A DNA stretch of 64,000 nt from positions 1,674,001-1,738,000 of the forward strand of contig JAXQJY010000028.1 in assembly GCA_037042185.1 (NCBI GenBank). Reading direction: 5' to 3'. This stretch comes from Sordariomycetes sp. S80-01Y. Lineage: Eukaryota > Ascomycota > Sordariomycetes. Every line of letters starts with the position of its first letter. The stretch's first letter is position 1. The position numbers and the translations under genes are program-made. The notes under the pieces are model-generated. The model saw nothing but the letters and a program-made list of their open reading frames with translations, was not told where the DNA came from and ran no database searches. Shown here piece after piece: positions 12,111 to 23,395 of this stretch.

Positions 12111-13317
12111 GGAAGAGAAGCCCGCAACAGCGATCGAGTCCAGCGACAGCTTTCATGTATAATCAGAGGAACCCGGGCCGCTCTCGCGATGTGTAAGTGA
12201 GCATGGTTAAGATCGTGGTCAGAAGCTCTTAAAGTCACGTGCTGACGTGAGTGCTACGCGATTCCTGTTGCGACTGAGCGCGTTGCTTCCTATCTCGTCT
12301 TGAATCCGCCCAATTCATATTCGTTCAATACGAGAATCCACCATATATCTTAGCGAGACCTTCCAGTTTCATGCATGTCAAATTTGAGCAGCCTTTGCTT
12401 GTCGATGGCTGGCGATAAAGAAATCAACCCTTTCATGATGCTGTTGGAAGACGCGACTATAAATCATGCGTCCACATTGGGACTAGCGCTGTTCGCAGCC
12501 GAAGGGAGCAAGTCGCGGGTCAGCGCATTCCGCAGCCTTCAGCGCGACGCATGTTGGGGCCATGAGATCCTCGTTAATCGTCAAGAATATTGCAATTGTT
12601 ACCTGAAATACTCTTCTGGTTACATGCAAGTATTCCAGTCTTGGAAAGCGCGAAGAGCAAAAACACCCTGAATCCCAATATGTCGCAACCCGGAGTATCG
12701 TCATCGCCGTGACGACCGTGCTCGCAATCTCTAATTGGTCCGTGCATTTGCACCCGTTGTGCAAGTCTAAAATACCGGAGCCGCTAATCCCTCTTCGGAC
12801 CTTCATATCCAATGCAGCCCCCATAAACAAATAAACACGGGCATAACGAGGTATCTTGTAGCTAAATCCTCCAAGAAATGAGATGAGCATCGCAACCGGA
12901 AAATTCCCAGCGCGAGACGCCTGATCTCCGGCTGCAATCTCGCCTTTCCCAGATGCTTCTTGTCACTTCGGGCTCGCCTTTTCACCCATCGCCATCTAAT
13001 TAGCCCTTCGTCGTGGTCTTTGGCACGTCTTCTCGCACTCGTCACTTTTCGCCCAGCATCGTCGCCTCTGACGTGAGCCTAGCCATTTGCTTCTCCTGAC
13101 TGGGTTTTCGCACCAGCTGTTCATTCTCTTGAGCTTTGTTTTGAGTATCTACGTCTCTGCACCACTCCTTCCTGAACTCCTTCGTCTTCACCGGCTCCGA
13201 CTGCCCTATCGCGAGCTCGACGCCAACCCTTCGCGTCGCTAGGGGTATTATTCCTCCAGGATTGCATCATCAGCAGAAGTATCTTGCCGACCGATACATG
13301 ATAGCAGACGCGTCCCA

Positions 13318-13323
13318 GACTTT
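13318..13323. promoter_or_regulatory. ACGCGT element (MCB-type) before cyclin B
   Basis: One palindromic ACGCGT hexamer lies 107 bp before the first coding exon of the B-type cyclin. This is the MluI cell-cycle box bound by MBF in yeasts, normally linked to G1/S rather than mitotic genes. A single hexamer is weak evidence. Confidence 0.2.
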
Positions 13324-13429
13324 CCGGAGCTTTTGAAGCTTCGAGCCAGGATTTCTTCGCCGGAAAAGCGTCACCACAGCCCCGATAATCAACATCGGTA
13401 CGAGCCTCAGCTCGAGCCCTGAGCTTACA

Positions 13430-15574
13430 ATGGATGCAAAGGTATATCAATCGACCTCTATCGCTGCCTCTTTACCTTTTCCGATTTCACCAGCCACCGT
13501 CGAAGCTACTTTTTGTCCTTTCATCCTAACATGAAGCAGCCCTTCCGTCCCCGTGGCGTCGAGAACGCCCAGCCCTCCCTCCACCAACGCCACAAGTCGA
13601 CTGGCAACCTAAACGCCAACGTCTCGACCGCATCAACGGCTGGGATGCGAGGTCCCGCGAAACGTGCCGCTTTTGGCGACGTGACCAACACCAAGCATAA
13701 CACCTGGGGTCGGGATGGGGCCAAGGTGCATAAGGCGCAGTCAGTCCTCCACCTAAACTCTTCAAAGGCAAAGCCAGAGCCGTTGAAGGTGCACAATGGT
13801 CTCAAAAACAAGGAGAATGCCCCTTGGGGCGGTGTAGGTGGAAAGGCTGGCAAGGCACAGTGGCAGATGGAAGTGAAGACCTCCAAGCCTGCTCCGAAGG
13901 CGCACCTTGAGGTCCAACCGGCACCTCTAACGGCTGAGTCGCCCAGCGAAGTATGGCATCTGGCTGAGGAAGCTGCTCCACAAACCTCGCAGCAGGTTGC
14001 TGGGATTGTGCCTCGCCAACCACGGCACTTCAAAAGCCAGCCGCAATTGAAGAAGCAGCAGCAGCCGACACTTCGTCGAACCCAAAGCCGTCAGCTCGAG
14101 CGTACCGACACCATTGAGGAGGGCTCGGAGCCTTCGGACGACGGAGTAGATCTTGTGCCAGTCCCTGAGTCTGAACAAGACGTTGCAATTGTCGACAGCA
14201 CCTCCCATGACCTCCCCCCGATGGATATGCAAGACCACTATCAGCTCGTCGAGGTCAAAGATACGGACAGGGACCTCGAGCTTCAGCACGCCTGTTCCGT
14301 GCGACTGCCCGCCGAGCCGGTCGAGCAACGTGCTACCGTCAGCACTGGCCGTCAGGACACCCAGGGCCTATCCGAGCCTGAGGCTGAGGAGTGGTGGGAC
14401 GTTGAGGAAGAAGAGTACGAGGACGCCGAACAGGCCTATACCACCGCTCATTCGCTGCAGCCTGGCGACCCTACAACCAACGCCACAACTATGCTGCAGC
14501 CCAAGGTGACGGGCCAAATCCAACGTGAGCTGGATGCTGCCCGTATTGAGGTTCTCCGTACCCGAGACCCGATTGACATGGAGGAGGAAGAATGGGATGT
14601 CAGCATGGTCTCTGAATATGCGGAGGAAATCTTCGGGTATCTCCGTCAGCAAGAGGTGAGCATGACTGTAAACTCTTCGGCCATGTTAACTAACAACCCG
14701 TTTAGGCCAAGATGTTGCCCAACCCTCACTACATCGAAATCCAAACCGAGATCCAGTGGTCGATGCGTGCCGTCCTGATGGAGTGGATCGTCCAGGTCCA
14801 CAGCCGCTTCTCCCTCCTTCCAGAGACCCTTTTCCTGACGGTCAACTACATCGACCGCTTCCTGTCCGCCAAGGTCGTCTCCATCAGCAAGTTACAGCTG
14901 GTTGGAGCGACTGCGCTCCTTGTAGCCTCAAAGTACGAAGAGATCAACTGCCCCTCGCTGACAGAGATTGTCTATATGGTAGACAATGGCTACAGTCCGG
15001 ACGAGATCCTCAAGGCTGAACGCTTCATGCTTAGTATGCTTGGCTTCGAACTTGGATGGCCAGGTCCGATGAGTTTCCTTCGCCGCGTGAGCAAGGCTGA
15101 TGACTACGACCTGGACACGCGTACGCTGGCCAAGTACTTCTTGGAACTGACCATTATGGATGAGCGGTTCGTCGCGTCGCCTCCGAGCTACCTTGCTGCC
15201 GGAGCCCACTGCCTTTCGCGCCTGATTCTAGGCAAGGGCCATTGGGTAAGTCATCGAACTCGGTTCTTAGTGCGGTTACTGACGTTTGATAGACCAAGCA
15301 TCACGTCCACTACTCAGGCTACACATGGTCTCAGATCAGGTCGCTTGTTCACATGATGCTCGAGTGTTGCGACAAGCCTCAAGACCACCACGCCGTCATC
15401 TACGAAAAGTACGCTGACAAGAAGTTCAAGGAGGCATCCCTTCTTGTGCAGCAGAGCCTGGACAACGGCTTCACTTTGCCTCGTCAGGACAAGTCTACCC
15501 GTCTTGTTACGACCCCCCACTTCGAGGGTCCTGTGGACTACTTCAGGGGCAGCTACCTCCCGATCGAGGCCTAA
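13430..15574 (+). CDS. nimE: G2/mitotic-specific B-type cyclin
   Basis: Regulatory subunit of the mitotic cyclin-dependent kinase (NIMEcyclinB/Clb type), 649 residues. Exons: 13430-13441, 13540-14655, 14706-15245, 15293-15574. The first exon is just ATG GAT GCA AAG; splicing over a 98-bp intron gives MDAKPFRPRGVEN, the usual start of mould B cyclins, whereas unspliced reading stops after 34 codons. A destruction-box-like RAAFGDVTN (residues 46-54) and a KEN box (95-97) mark it for anaphase-promoting-complex turnover. An acidic linker precedes the cyclin box, which begins near MRAVLMEW (396-403) and contains SKYEEI; the C-terminal cyclin fold ends near residue 620. Introns 2 and 3 are 50 and 47 bp with good GTGAGC and GTAAGT donors. 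Residues ~100-340 are longer and less conserved than in yeast cyclins. The name follows Aspergillus nidulans. Confidence 0.95.
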
Positions 15575-17009
15575 GCTTAACCTTATTCATCTAACAAACC
15601 GCCTCTTGTTCGCTTGGATTGTACGAGTCCTTTTTTCTTGCTTCGGCTGGCACCAAACATACCTATCGGCTACGAAAGAGCAGCAACTTGGCGCTGCCAT
15701 GGCGGATAATTACACCAAAGCTGGCATTGCTCGACTTGAGCACCAGAATCGAACATGGCGGTCTTCACGAATGAACGACCTAATGAGTTGACGACCGCCC
15801 TATCTTGCGAAAAAAAGACACTTGCTTCTGCTTTTTCCCCGGCGTTCAGGATTCCACTTTGACCGGATAGGTAATTCGGACTGTGTTCCGGATGAGAAGC
15901 CTCGGAGGGACGCAGATATAGATAATGGCCAGCAACAGCCACTCAATCAGGAGAACGCTGGCTATGGACGTTGTGTGGAATAATCTGGCTGCCCTTGGGC
16001 GTTATATCTTTTATGTTTTCTTAGAGAGCTCCGAACGAGGCTATAGGCAAGGCGTTCGGTTATAGATTGACTTTACATGTGGTCTTTGCCGCACTCGCTG
16101 TGAGATGGAAGTGGAGAGCCTCGGTGCAAGCCCCCCGGCTTGCCAGGCACGACGGACTGGCGTCCCTCGCTGGACAATGGAAGCCCAACCCAAATCCCGA
16201 GCCAGCGCCGGGGAATTTCCGACGCGCCTCGGGGGCACCGGCGATTCACCTGACGTAAGACCCATCTCGGCCTGCATCGTGATAGGCGCGGACTTGGAGG
16301 TCACACGTAGCCTTGATGGGAGCGCTTGAAGTGCCTACAGGTCTTTGTCAAGGGCAAAATCGGCTGGGAGCAGTGCCCTGCTGCTAGGCCATGCGAAAAC
16401 TCTGTCCCTGAATTGACTCCCAGGTTTGACTCGCGACGGCGTCACACATGGTCGACGAACTTTGGCGGGTGCCCCTGACTAGAGACACGGGAACAAAGTA
16501 TATCCGCCATAATTTTTCATCGTTGCCGAAACACCGACCGTGGAACCACCAAGAGAAGGAATCCACGAAGGCCCCCCAATCCCAGCCAACCGTGACCCCG
16601 GCCGAAGTAGGAGCCCGTTTTTCGCGCGCAAGTCACCAGCAGCAGCCCAGCTTGAGGCCCTGCCCTTCGTTACCGAGTAATTGACTCAATCCTCAGTCCG
16701 GCGACGAACCCCAGATCGGCCTTCTCCAGGTTTCAATCTCTCCCTCTCCGCGCTCTCTCTACAGGTTCCGAAGACGGCCTGTGTTTTTGTTGCTGCTGAG
16801 TCGAGGTTGTCTTTAGCCGACAGACCCCAGCCTTCCGCTACTCTTCTTTTTTTTTCAATTGCCTTGCCCCTGTCCGCGTACCTTACGGACGCCGCCGATC
16901 GCTAGCGAGACCGCCGCCTGCGCGACGTTTACGATTCTACGTGACGAGAGCATCGACTCAATTGGATGAAACGAGCGAAGACTACGATTGTTATTGAAAG
17001 AGGTTCGTC
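15575..17009. other. Intergenic, cyclin 3' end to carrier promoter
   Basis: 1.4 kb with no supported gene. The right half is CT-rich on the plus strand toward the carrier start codon and looks like a promoter and leader. It includes a TGACTCA element at 16682-16688, listed separately. Confidence 0.5.
16682..16688. promoter_or_regulatory. TGACTCA element upstream of the aspartate/glutamate carrier
   Basis: A perfect GCN4/CPC1-type TGACTCA, flanked as TTGACTCAA, lies 322 bp before the carrier start codon. Amino-acid control of an aspartate/glutamate carrier would make sense, but this is inference from a single site. Confidence 0.28.
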
Positions 17010-19211
17010 ATGGCGCAGATGACGGCGGTAAAGGAGGCTGTCAAGGACAGCCTCGTAGGTGTGGAGGAGACCTCGCAGGTCTCCGCCCAAACGAGGGCGC
17101 GGTTCACGGCGAACGCGATAAAGGACCCTGAGACCGGCGAGCTATACATGGGGCCGGACGAGTTCATCACGGCCGTTGCTCCCCCTAGCGAGGACTACGT
17201 GAGTATTTTATCAGAGACCGGGTGGGCTGGATGCTGACGTCGAGCAGCACAAGATCAAGCGGGAACAGTACTCGATCCTCTTCCGCGTCGCTGACAGCAA
17301 GAACCGCGGGCGCGTCACGATGGCCGACTGGGGGGTCTTCGAGAACCTCCTGATGAAGCCTGACTCCGAGTACGAAATCGCATTCCGCCTCTTCGATGTC
17401 GACCGCACCGGCAACGTCAAGTACGACGACTTCCGCAAGCTCTACGAGCTCAACAAGGGCGAGGGAAACATCCCGTTTGACTGGGACTGCGAGTGGGCCA
17501 AGCTGTACATTGGTTCCCGCAAGAAGCGCCACAACCTGGACTACCCGCAGTTCTCGCAGATGCTGCGCGGCCTCCAAGGCGAGCGCATCCGACAGGCGTT
17601 CCAGATGTTCGACAAGGACGGCGATGGGTACATTGACCCGGAGGACTTTGAGAGGATCATCCTCGAGACGGCCAAACACAAGCTGAGCGACCACTTGCTG
17701 GACAACCTGCACACGCTTTGCAACATCTCGGTGGGCAGCAAGATCTCGTACGCCAATGTGCGAGCCTTCCAGAACATGATCAAGGAGATGGACCTTGTGG
17801 AGCTCATCCTGCGTCGCGCTGTGACTAAGTCGTCCGACGGCAAGATCACGCGCTCCGAGTTCTTGAACGAGGCAGCCAAGATCACGCGCTTCTCTCTCTT
17901 CACACCCATGGAGGCCGATATCCTCTTCCACTTCGCCAGCCTCGACAAGCCGTCCGGCCGTCTAGGACTGAGCGACTTCGCTAAGGTGCTCGATCCGTCA
18001 TGGCGCAATCCCATTTACGACGTCGACGAGTCGGGCGCTTCCGTCGCAAAGGCGGCGAGCGGATCCCTGTTGCACAAGGTCCTAGAGTCGACGTACAACT
18101 TCGGTCTGGGCTCGTTGGCGGGTGCTTTCGGTGCTTTCATGGTGTACCCCATTGACCTGGTCAAGACTCGTCTGCAAAACCAACGTGGTGCGCAACCTGG
18201 GCAGCAGCTGTACAAGAATTCCATCGACTGCTTCCAGAAGGTCATCCGCAACGAAGGTTTCCGTGGTCTGTACTCTGGCGTACTGCCGCAGCTGGTCGGA
18301 GTGGCCCCCGAGAAGGCCATCAAGTTGACGGTCAACGACCTGGTGCGTAGCGCATTGACGGACAAGAACACCAAGAACATCGCGCTGCCCGCTGAGATCT
18401 TTTCCGGTGCCATGGCCGGTGGTTGCCAAGTCGTAAGTCGTCCTGCCCCCCGGCGCTCGCGTCGCAGCTAACGTCCCAGGTGTTCACCAACCCCCTCGAA
18501 ATCGTCAAGATTCGCCTCCAGGTACAAGGTGAGATCGCCAAAACCGTCGACGGCGCCCCCAAGCGCTCTGCTATGTGGATCGTGCGCAACCTGGGTCTTG
18601 TCGGTCTTTACAAGGGCGCATCGGCCTGTCTCCTGCGTGACGTGCCCTTCTCCGCCATCTACTTCCCGACCTACTCCCATCTGAAGAAAGACTTCTTCGG
18701 CGAGTCGCCCGCCAAGAAGCTGGGTATCGTTCAGCTCCTCACTGCGGGTGCCATCGCTGGTATGCCGGCTGCGTACCTGACGACGCCCTGCGATGTCATC
18801 AAGACGCGTCTCCAGGTGGAGGCACGGAAGGGAGAGGCACAGTACACGGGCCTGCGGCACGCCGCAAAGACGATCTGGAAGGAGGAAGGCTTCAGGGCCT
18901 TCTTCAAGGGTGGGCCTGCCCGTATCTTCCGCTCGTCGCCACAGTTCGGTTTCACGCTCGCTGCGTACGAAGTCCTCCAAAATGTCCTACCCATGCCGGG
19001 GGGGAAGAAGGAAACCGCCGCTCACGTTGGTGTTGCCGACGCGGTGTCGACTATCAAGGGAAACCTCGACACTTCGCCCTTCGCGAGGAGCCGCAACGCT
19101 CTCAAGGTCATCCTTGACCTGGACGAAGACTTTGGGCGCATCAAGATGCCCAACGAGAAGGGGTGGAGGACGCTGCCCCGGGCGATGGGCGGTGGCGGTC
19201 AGGCGGCATAG
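17010..19211 (+). CDS. AGC1: Mitochondrial aspartate/glutamate carrier with EF-hands
   Basis: Inner-membrane carrier of the aralar/citrin/Agc1 type, exchanging aspartate and glutamate for the malate-aspartate shuttle; 701 residues. Exons: 17010-17198, 17248-18432, 18480-19211, with introns of 49 and 47 bp that join in phase 0. The N-terminal half is a regulatory EF-hand domain facing the intermembrane space. A canonical calcium loop [12 protein letters not shown] lies at 185-196 and a degenerate loop [12 protein letters not shown] at 113-124. The C-terminal half holds three mitochondrial carrier repeats with signatures [10 protein letters not shown] (P364), [10 protein letters not shown] (P463) and [10 protein letters not shown] (P561). 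Yeast Agc1 has a longer, divergent N-terminus without recognisable EF-hands, so this protein is closer to the animal aralar arrangement, as is usual in moulds. The family match is very secure; calcium response is inferred from the one good loop. Confidence 0.95.
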
Positions 19212-19938
19212 TCGGGTTTAGAGGCCATTTCATTTGTCGCATAAAGCCGAGGACGACTCAGGAGCAAGAGAGCCAAGGATGAACGAATCGAGGAATATGA
19301 GGGATACGGCGGGAAAGAATATCTCAGCGCGCGGATGGGGACAAGGCTGGTTTTCCCGTCGGCGGATCTGCTCGGCTATGTGGATTTCGGGCTGGTGGAA
19401 GGGGTTTGAATTGGCGCCGCTGTTAGCCGGGCTGGTCCGCACGGGCGGGCTCCCGCGCGACGACCCCGGCCGGGATTTCGCCCCGCCGGCCAGATCTGGC
19501 TACCGAAAGCGCGCACGACGAGGCTGCCGTGACCACCCGGTGGGCGGTGGAAAATCCAAGAGGGGGAAGAGCAAGCCGGCGGGCAGAGGAGGAGAGTTGG
19601 TGGTTTGCAGGGGCGGAGGCAATTGTATCTGATCGTGCGCTGCATCAGACTGGCGTTGTGGGAAATTGATTTCGTGTCCATTACTTGACCTTCAAGTTCT
19701 CCCTCTTCTTTTTATTGCGCACACCCTGGCGGGTGTACTTTGTTTTGAGCTGTCCCGTTCGTGGGACGACGGTGTCGGAAGGAAATGAGCTGATGAAGAT
19801 AGAGAAAAGAGAGCAGAAGGCTGTGTTTTGTGGTGGTACCTAGAGCAGATCCTAGAGAATAGATTTCGCCTGCTTTCTACCACCCCTTCCCTCGGCCTGC
19901 TTGGGTGCAAGGACAGTAAAGGTAAGTGGGAGAGAGGG
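19212..19938. other. Intergenic, convergent 3' ends
   Basis: 0.73 kb between the stop codons of the carrier (+) and the 2EXR-type gene (-). It is GC-rich on the left and holds no convincing gene. Confidence 0.5.
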
Positions 19939-20643
19939 TTAACGACGGCCGAGGCTACCCTCTTCGCGCATCACGAAAGCCTTCACCTCGCTCCCCACGG
20001 GGCTCGTCATCGCACCCCTCAGCCACGTCGCGTACGCCTCGATCTTGGGCGCGACAGTCTTCATCTCAACCTCGGTCACCCCCCTTACGGTCTTCAGCAT
20101 CTTCAACGCCTCGGGCCTCGGGCTCACGAACCACGCGTCCGCGAGCAGCATCTGCACTGTCACGGCGTCGGCGCCGCTCAGGATCTTGCGCATCGCATTG
20201 CTGGCCTCCCCTTCCACGCTTGCACCCCCAGTTACTCGATCCATCCGCCACTGCAGCAGGAATCTTCGCGCGCCGTGCTTCTGAGCAACGGAAAGGGGCA
20301 CCGGCTTCATGTGGCGGCGGAGGTGGATGCCGTAGGCCGGCTCGGATGGGCAGCTCGCTTCGCGATCGGTTCTCTTCAGGGGCTCTAGGGCGGGACGTTG
20401 GAGGGCTGGCTGGAGGACGATGAAGGTGTTCTGGAGGTAGAGGAGGGGCGTTGCTTCCGTGTTGGTCTGTCTACAGACTTGCAGGATGGCTGGGTGGATG
20501 AGGGGACGGGACGACGGGAGGCTGTCGCGGTAGATGGGTAAAGTTGTGAGGGTGAGGAGGTAGCCGAAGATCTGGAGGCGGATCTCGAGTGGGAGGGTGA
20601 GGATTGCTGGCCGCGGAGATGTCTTCTCAACTTGAGAGGACAT
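19939..20643 (-). CDS. 2EXR/F-box-like domain protein, function unknown
   Basis: A single-exon protein of 234 residues. Near the N-terminus, residues 17-29 read LPLEIRLQIFGYL, the opening helix of the fungal F-box-like/2EXR family. This is followed by the family's HPAILQVCRQTNTEATPLLY segment, the usual 'cluster of Cys/Asn then leaf' pattern of this group. The rest has no recognisable motif. Such proteins are very numerous in moulds and few have a known role. True F-box members recruit substrates to SCF ubiquitin ligases, but I would not assume that here. The start codon is the first in the frame and gives the conserved helix at the usual distance. Confidence 0.7.
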   Translation of the reverse strand: MSSQVEKTSPRPAILTLPLEIRLQIFGYLLTLTTLPIYRDSLPSSRPLIHPAILQVCRQTNTEATPLLYLQNTFIVLQPALQRPALEPLKRTDREASCPSEPAYGIHLRRHMKPVPLSVAQKHGARRFLLQWRMDRVTGGASVEGEASNAMRKILSGADAVTVQMLLADAWFVSPRPEALKMLKTVRGVTEVEMKTVAPKIEAYATWLRGAMTSPVGSEVKAFVMREEGSLGRR

Positions 20644-21673
20644 GAAGTTGGCTTTGGCCGGGTCCAGCCGAGTTGATGCTAGCTAATTCGCTTCACGTGA
20701 AGTAGAATTGAAGCTGGCTCTGGCGACGGCGACAGGGAGAGCACAGGAACGCCGGGCACACGCCAGCTCGTGGAGCGACGTAACCAGGGAACATAAAAGA
20801 CCAAACGCAGAGCCTCGCCGCAGCCCGTCCCCTCGCACCGTCTTATACCCAACCCGTCACGTCGCACAACCACGACAGCGGGACGAAGCAAGCACGGCGA
20901 GGCAAAGCTGACCAAGGCCGCGTCCGTGGCTTGCATATAGCCCCGGCCCCCTCACCGGTGCTTCGACAGTCATGAGTGGTCCAGCAATCTGGTCGACATT
21001 GCAGCTGCATGGTCGAGGACGGGGGGGTTGCTTCTGTGCATGTACTTGATGGAAGGGGTTCGCTCAGCCTTGTCTGGCTGGCGGTGCAGGACGGGCGTGT
21101 CAGGGACGAGGCCGAATGTTTCCCTTTTTATCAGCAAGGCCAGGAAGTGGCTCTGGAAGGTAGGGTCTGAATGACACCGGGATCTGTTTGTGTGATAGAG
21201 GGAGATCCTTGGAAGGTGGCTCGGAACGACTTGGGTCGAACTGTGTGGTGCCGGCTTCGAGTGTGGACAATGTGGGGTATCAAACCCCGACACCAAAGTC
21301 ATTGATCATGGCGAACGGCGACATCAGCCTGTCTGATATACTAGAAAACCTCGATAATGAAACTCGTTGAGCTCTCGCGATCCTAAAAATAAGACAACAC
21401 CTGGCTGAGGCTCCCGGTGAGTTCTCTCAGGCCGCTCTCACGTCAGGTTCCCGCTGCAGCGCTACTTAGTAGCACTATCTTACTCTGAGTCTCCAAATCC
21501 GTCCCCGCATGACACCATCACGCGCCTCGCCCCGCGACCGAATTCTTCTTCCTCCTCCTCCTCCTCCTCCTCCTCCTTCATCCGCCCATAACCACCTCCC
21601 GCGTGCAGAAGCATATCTCTCGCCCAGCCCCCGGGACCGCCGACCGCAGACCGCAGAGAGAGGCGCGCGCGCA
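20644..21673. other. Divergent intergenic region
   Basis: About 1 kb between the 2EXR-type gene (-) and the cystinosin-like gene (+), probably containing both promoters. A CCT microsatellite lies at its right end. No gene seen. Confidence 0.45.
21551..21577. repeat. (CCT)9 microsatellite
   Basis: Nine CCT units lie about 100 bp before the cystinosin-like start codon, in its probable leader. Read in the frame of the downstream gene they would encode a proline run if an upstream ATG at 21509 were used. Confidence 0.9.
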
Positions 21674-22587
21674 ATGGGCTTCCTCGCCTTCCTCTCGGGC
21701 CTCTTCGGCTGGGTCTACTTCCTGTGCTGGTCGGCCTCCTTCTACCCGCAGTCCGTCCTCAACTGGCGGCGGCAGAGCACGTCCGGCACCACCGTCGACT
21801 TCCCCTTCCTCAACGTCCTCGGTACGTCCAGCTTTGACCTCCCCATAGCCGCGCTGCGCCGCGCAGCAGACAAGCAGGGGACCGCGAGCTGACCGCAAGG
21901 CAAACAACAGGCTTCGCAGCGTACTTCGTCTCCAACGCGGCCTTCTACTACTCCCCCGCCATCCGCGCGCAGTACGCCGCCCGCCACTCGGGCCTCACGC
22001 CCACCGTCGCCTTCAACGACATCGTCTTCGCGCTGCACGGCCTCGTCCTGAGCGTCATCACCTCCAGCCAGTACCTCCTGTCGAAGCCGCTGTGGGGCTT
22101 CCAGCCCAGCGTCGGCTCCCGGCCCAGCCGCTTCGTGCTCGGCATCAGCGCCGGCTGCGTCCTCGGCGTGTGCGTGACGTGGTGGATCGTGGCGGGCGAC
22201 GCGAGGTCGGACCCGGCGACGGCCTGGTGCGGCCTCGACACCGTCTACGCCGTCGGCTACGTCAAGGTGGTGGTCACGCTCGTCAAGTACACGCCCCAGA
22301 TCCTCGCCAACTGGCGCAACCAGAGCACCAGGGGCTGGAGCATCTGGCAGATCCTGCTGGACTTTGCGGGCGGCGTGCTGAGCATCAGCCAGCAGGGCAT
22401 AGACAGCTGGCTGCAGCGGGACTGGAGCGGCATCACGGGCAACCCGGTCAAGTTCCTCCTGGGCAACGTCAGCATGGCCTACGACGTGGTCTTCATCCTG
22501 CAGCACTACGTGCTGTACGGGGAGAGGGAGCAGCACGAGGGGCAGAGGAGGGGGTTGCTGGAGGACGAGGAGAGAAGGTTAGAGTAG
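21674..22587 (+). CDS. ERS1: Cystinosin-like PQ-loop transporter (lysosomal/vacuolar cystine exporter)
   Basis: A seven-helix PQ-loop protein of 274 residues, of the cystinosin/Ers1 family that exports cystine with protons from the vacuole. Exons are 21674-21821 and 21911-22587; the 89-bp intron has a GTACGT donor and an ACAACAG acceptor, and the split codon restores NVLGF. Two PQ-loops are visible: SFYPQSVLNWRRQSTSG near residue 20 and KYTPQILANWRNQSTRG in the second half, each followed by the family's conserved hydrophobic stretch. An in-frame ATG 55 codons upstream would add a proline-rich low-complexity tail; I chose the inner MGFLAF start because it places the first helix at the N-terminus as in the family. 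The C-terminus is acidic. Cystinosin identity is favoured over other PQ-loop groups by the paired NWRRQST/NWRNQST motifs. Confidence 0.88.
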
Positions 22588-22758
22588 AGGCCTCGCGGCG
22601 TGTAAATACCAGCGGCAAGCAGAAGATACCATGTTACGACGGATCATGACAAGAGGTTGTTAATTCATACCGAGGGGCGGGCTCGCGCTACCTTGAGACG
22701 CGGCCGCCCGTCTCACATCTCTCATAATATATACATGCAGATACTCCGGCGCTCACGC

Positions 22759-23265
22759 TCACGAAACCTTGCCGTTGACCCTCCGCTCCGTCTCACCTTC
22801 AGGCATGCCCCAGCCCATGACGATGCCGACCCGCAGGAGGCCGATGCCCCAGAGCATGCCGAAATTCAGCCAGTCGCTCACCCTCCAGGCCCAGACGGCG
22901 AGGCTGCCCTCGAGGCCGAACTCGCGCACGCTGACGGCGATGTGCAGGACGTCGCTCAGCAGCATGCCGGCGCAGACGACGCGCCAGACGCGCGGGTGGC
23001 CGGCGGCGGCGCGCAGGACGACGGCGAGGTTGAAGGCGAAGACGAGCTGCATGATGGCCAGCATGTCGGTGACGATGCGGAAGCTGCGCAGGCTGTCGTC
23101 CGGGGGCGGCGCGGCATGGTGGGGGGAAACGGCGTCTAGGAAGGCCGAGGGCGAGGCGGCGAGGAGGTAGGCGCCGTTGAGGGCGCAGAGGGGCTCGATG
23201 TACAGCAGGGGGATGGTGTAGTAGAGCGGTATCTGCTGGTGCTGGTGCTGCCGTGACCGAGACAT
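22759..23265 (-). CDS. Small integral membrane protein, DUF7704-like
   Basis: A single-exon protein of 168 residues with about four hydrophobic segments: near 15-40 (PLYYTIPLLYIEPLCALNGA), 68-88, 95-115 and 135-155. The opening helix with YIEPL, the SFRIVTDMLAIMQLVFAFN segment and the DWLNFGMLWGIGLLRVGI helix match my recollection of fungal DUF7704 proteins, whose function is unknown. It converges with the cystinosin-like gene; stop codons are about 170 bp apart. The first ~12 residues (Gln/His-rich) are weakly supported, so the true start could differ. The locus is very GC-rich and several other frames are open, but only this one has an ordered helix pattern. Confidence 0.65.
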   Translation of the reverse strand: MSRSRQHQHQQIPLYYTIPLLYIEPLCALNGAYLLAASPSAFLDAVSPHHAAPPPDDSLRSFRIVTDMLAIMQLVFAFNLAVVLRAAAGHPRVWRVVCAGMLLSDVLHIAVSVREFGLEGSLAVWAWRVSDWLNFGMLWGIGLLRVGIVMGWGMPEGETERRVNGKVS

Positions 23266-23376
23266 GCTGGCGACGCTGCCGGTGCTGCGGCGGCGGCGGA
23301 TGTGGTGTTTTCCTCCTGGTCCCTGTCCTGGTCCTGTGATGCCGCCGTGATGCTGTGCGAGGCGGTTGTGTTCGTC

Positions 23377-23395
23377 GTGGTGGTGGTGGTGGTGG
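23377..23395. repeat. (GTG)6 microsatellite
   Basis: Six GTG units just upstream of the DUF7704-like gene, in its probable promoter. A similar GGT-rich run occurs near 23656-23676. Confidence 0.85.

Larger units (their letters stand above)
8094..13429. other. Gene-poor interval between divergent zinc-cluster regulator and cyclin B genes
   Basis: 5.3 kb separate two divergent genes. I read both strands and found no domain-bearing frame, tRNA or transposon. The left ~0.8 kb is probably the leader and promoter of the regulator. The right ~0.4 kb is CT-rich on the plus strand and suits a cyclin leader. The middle is unusually rich in TGCGA/TCGCA pentamers. It is not the AT-rich DNA expected of RIP-mutated repeats. 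Confidence 0.5.

Noticed and set aside
17185-17931. A 248-codon open frame antisense to the EF-hand region of the carrier gene
   Set aside because: Low-complexity composition and exact overlap with a strongly supported gene.
21509-21673. Upstream in-frame ATG for the cystinosin-like gene
   Set aside because: It would add 55 proline-rich residues through a microsatellite; family members begin at the first helix, as does the inner MGFLAF start.
21742-22536. A 264-codon open frame antisense to the cystinosin-like gene
   Set aside because: Asp/Ala/Val/His-rich shadow of GC-rich coding sequence; no domain.
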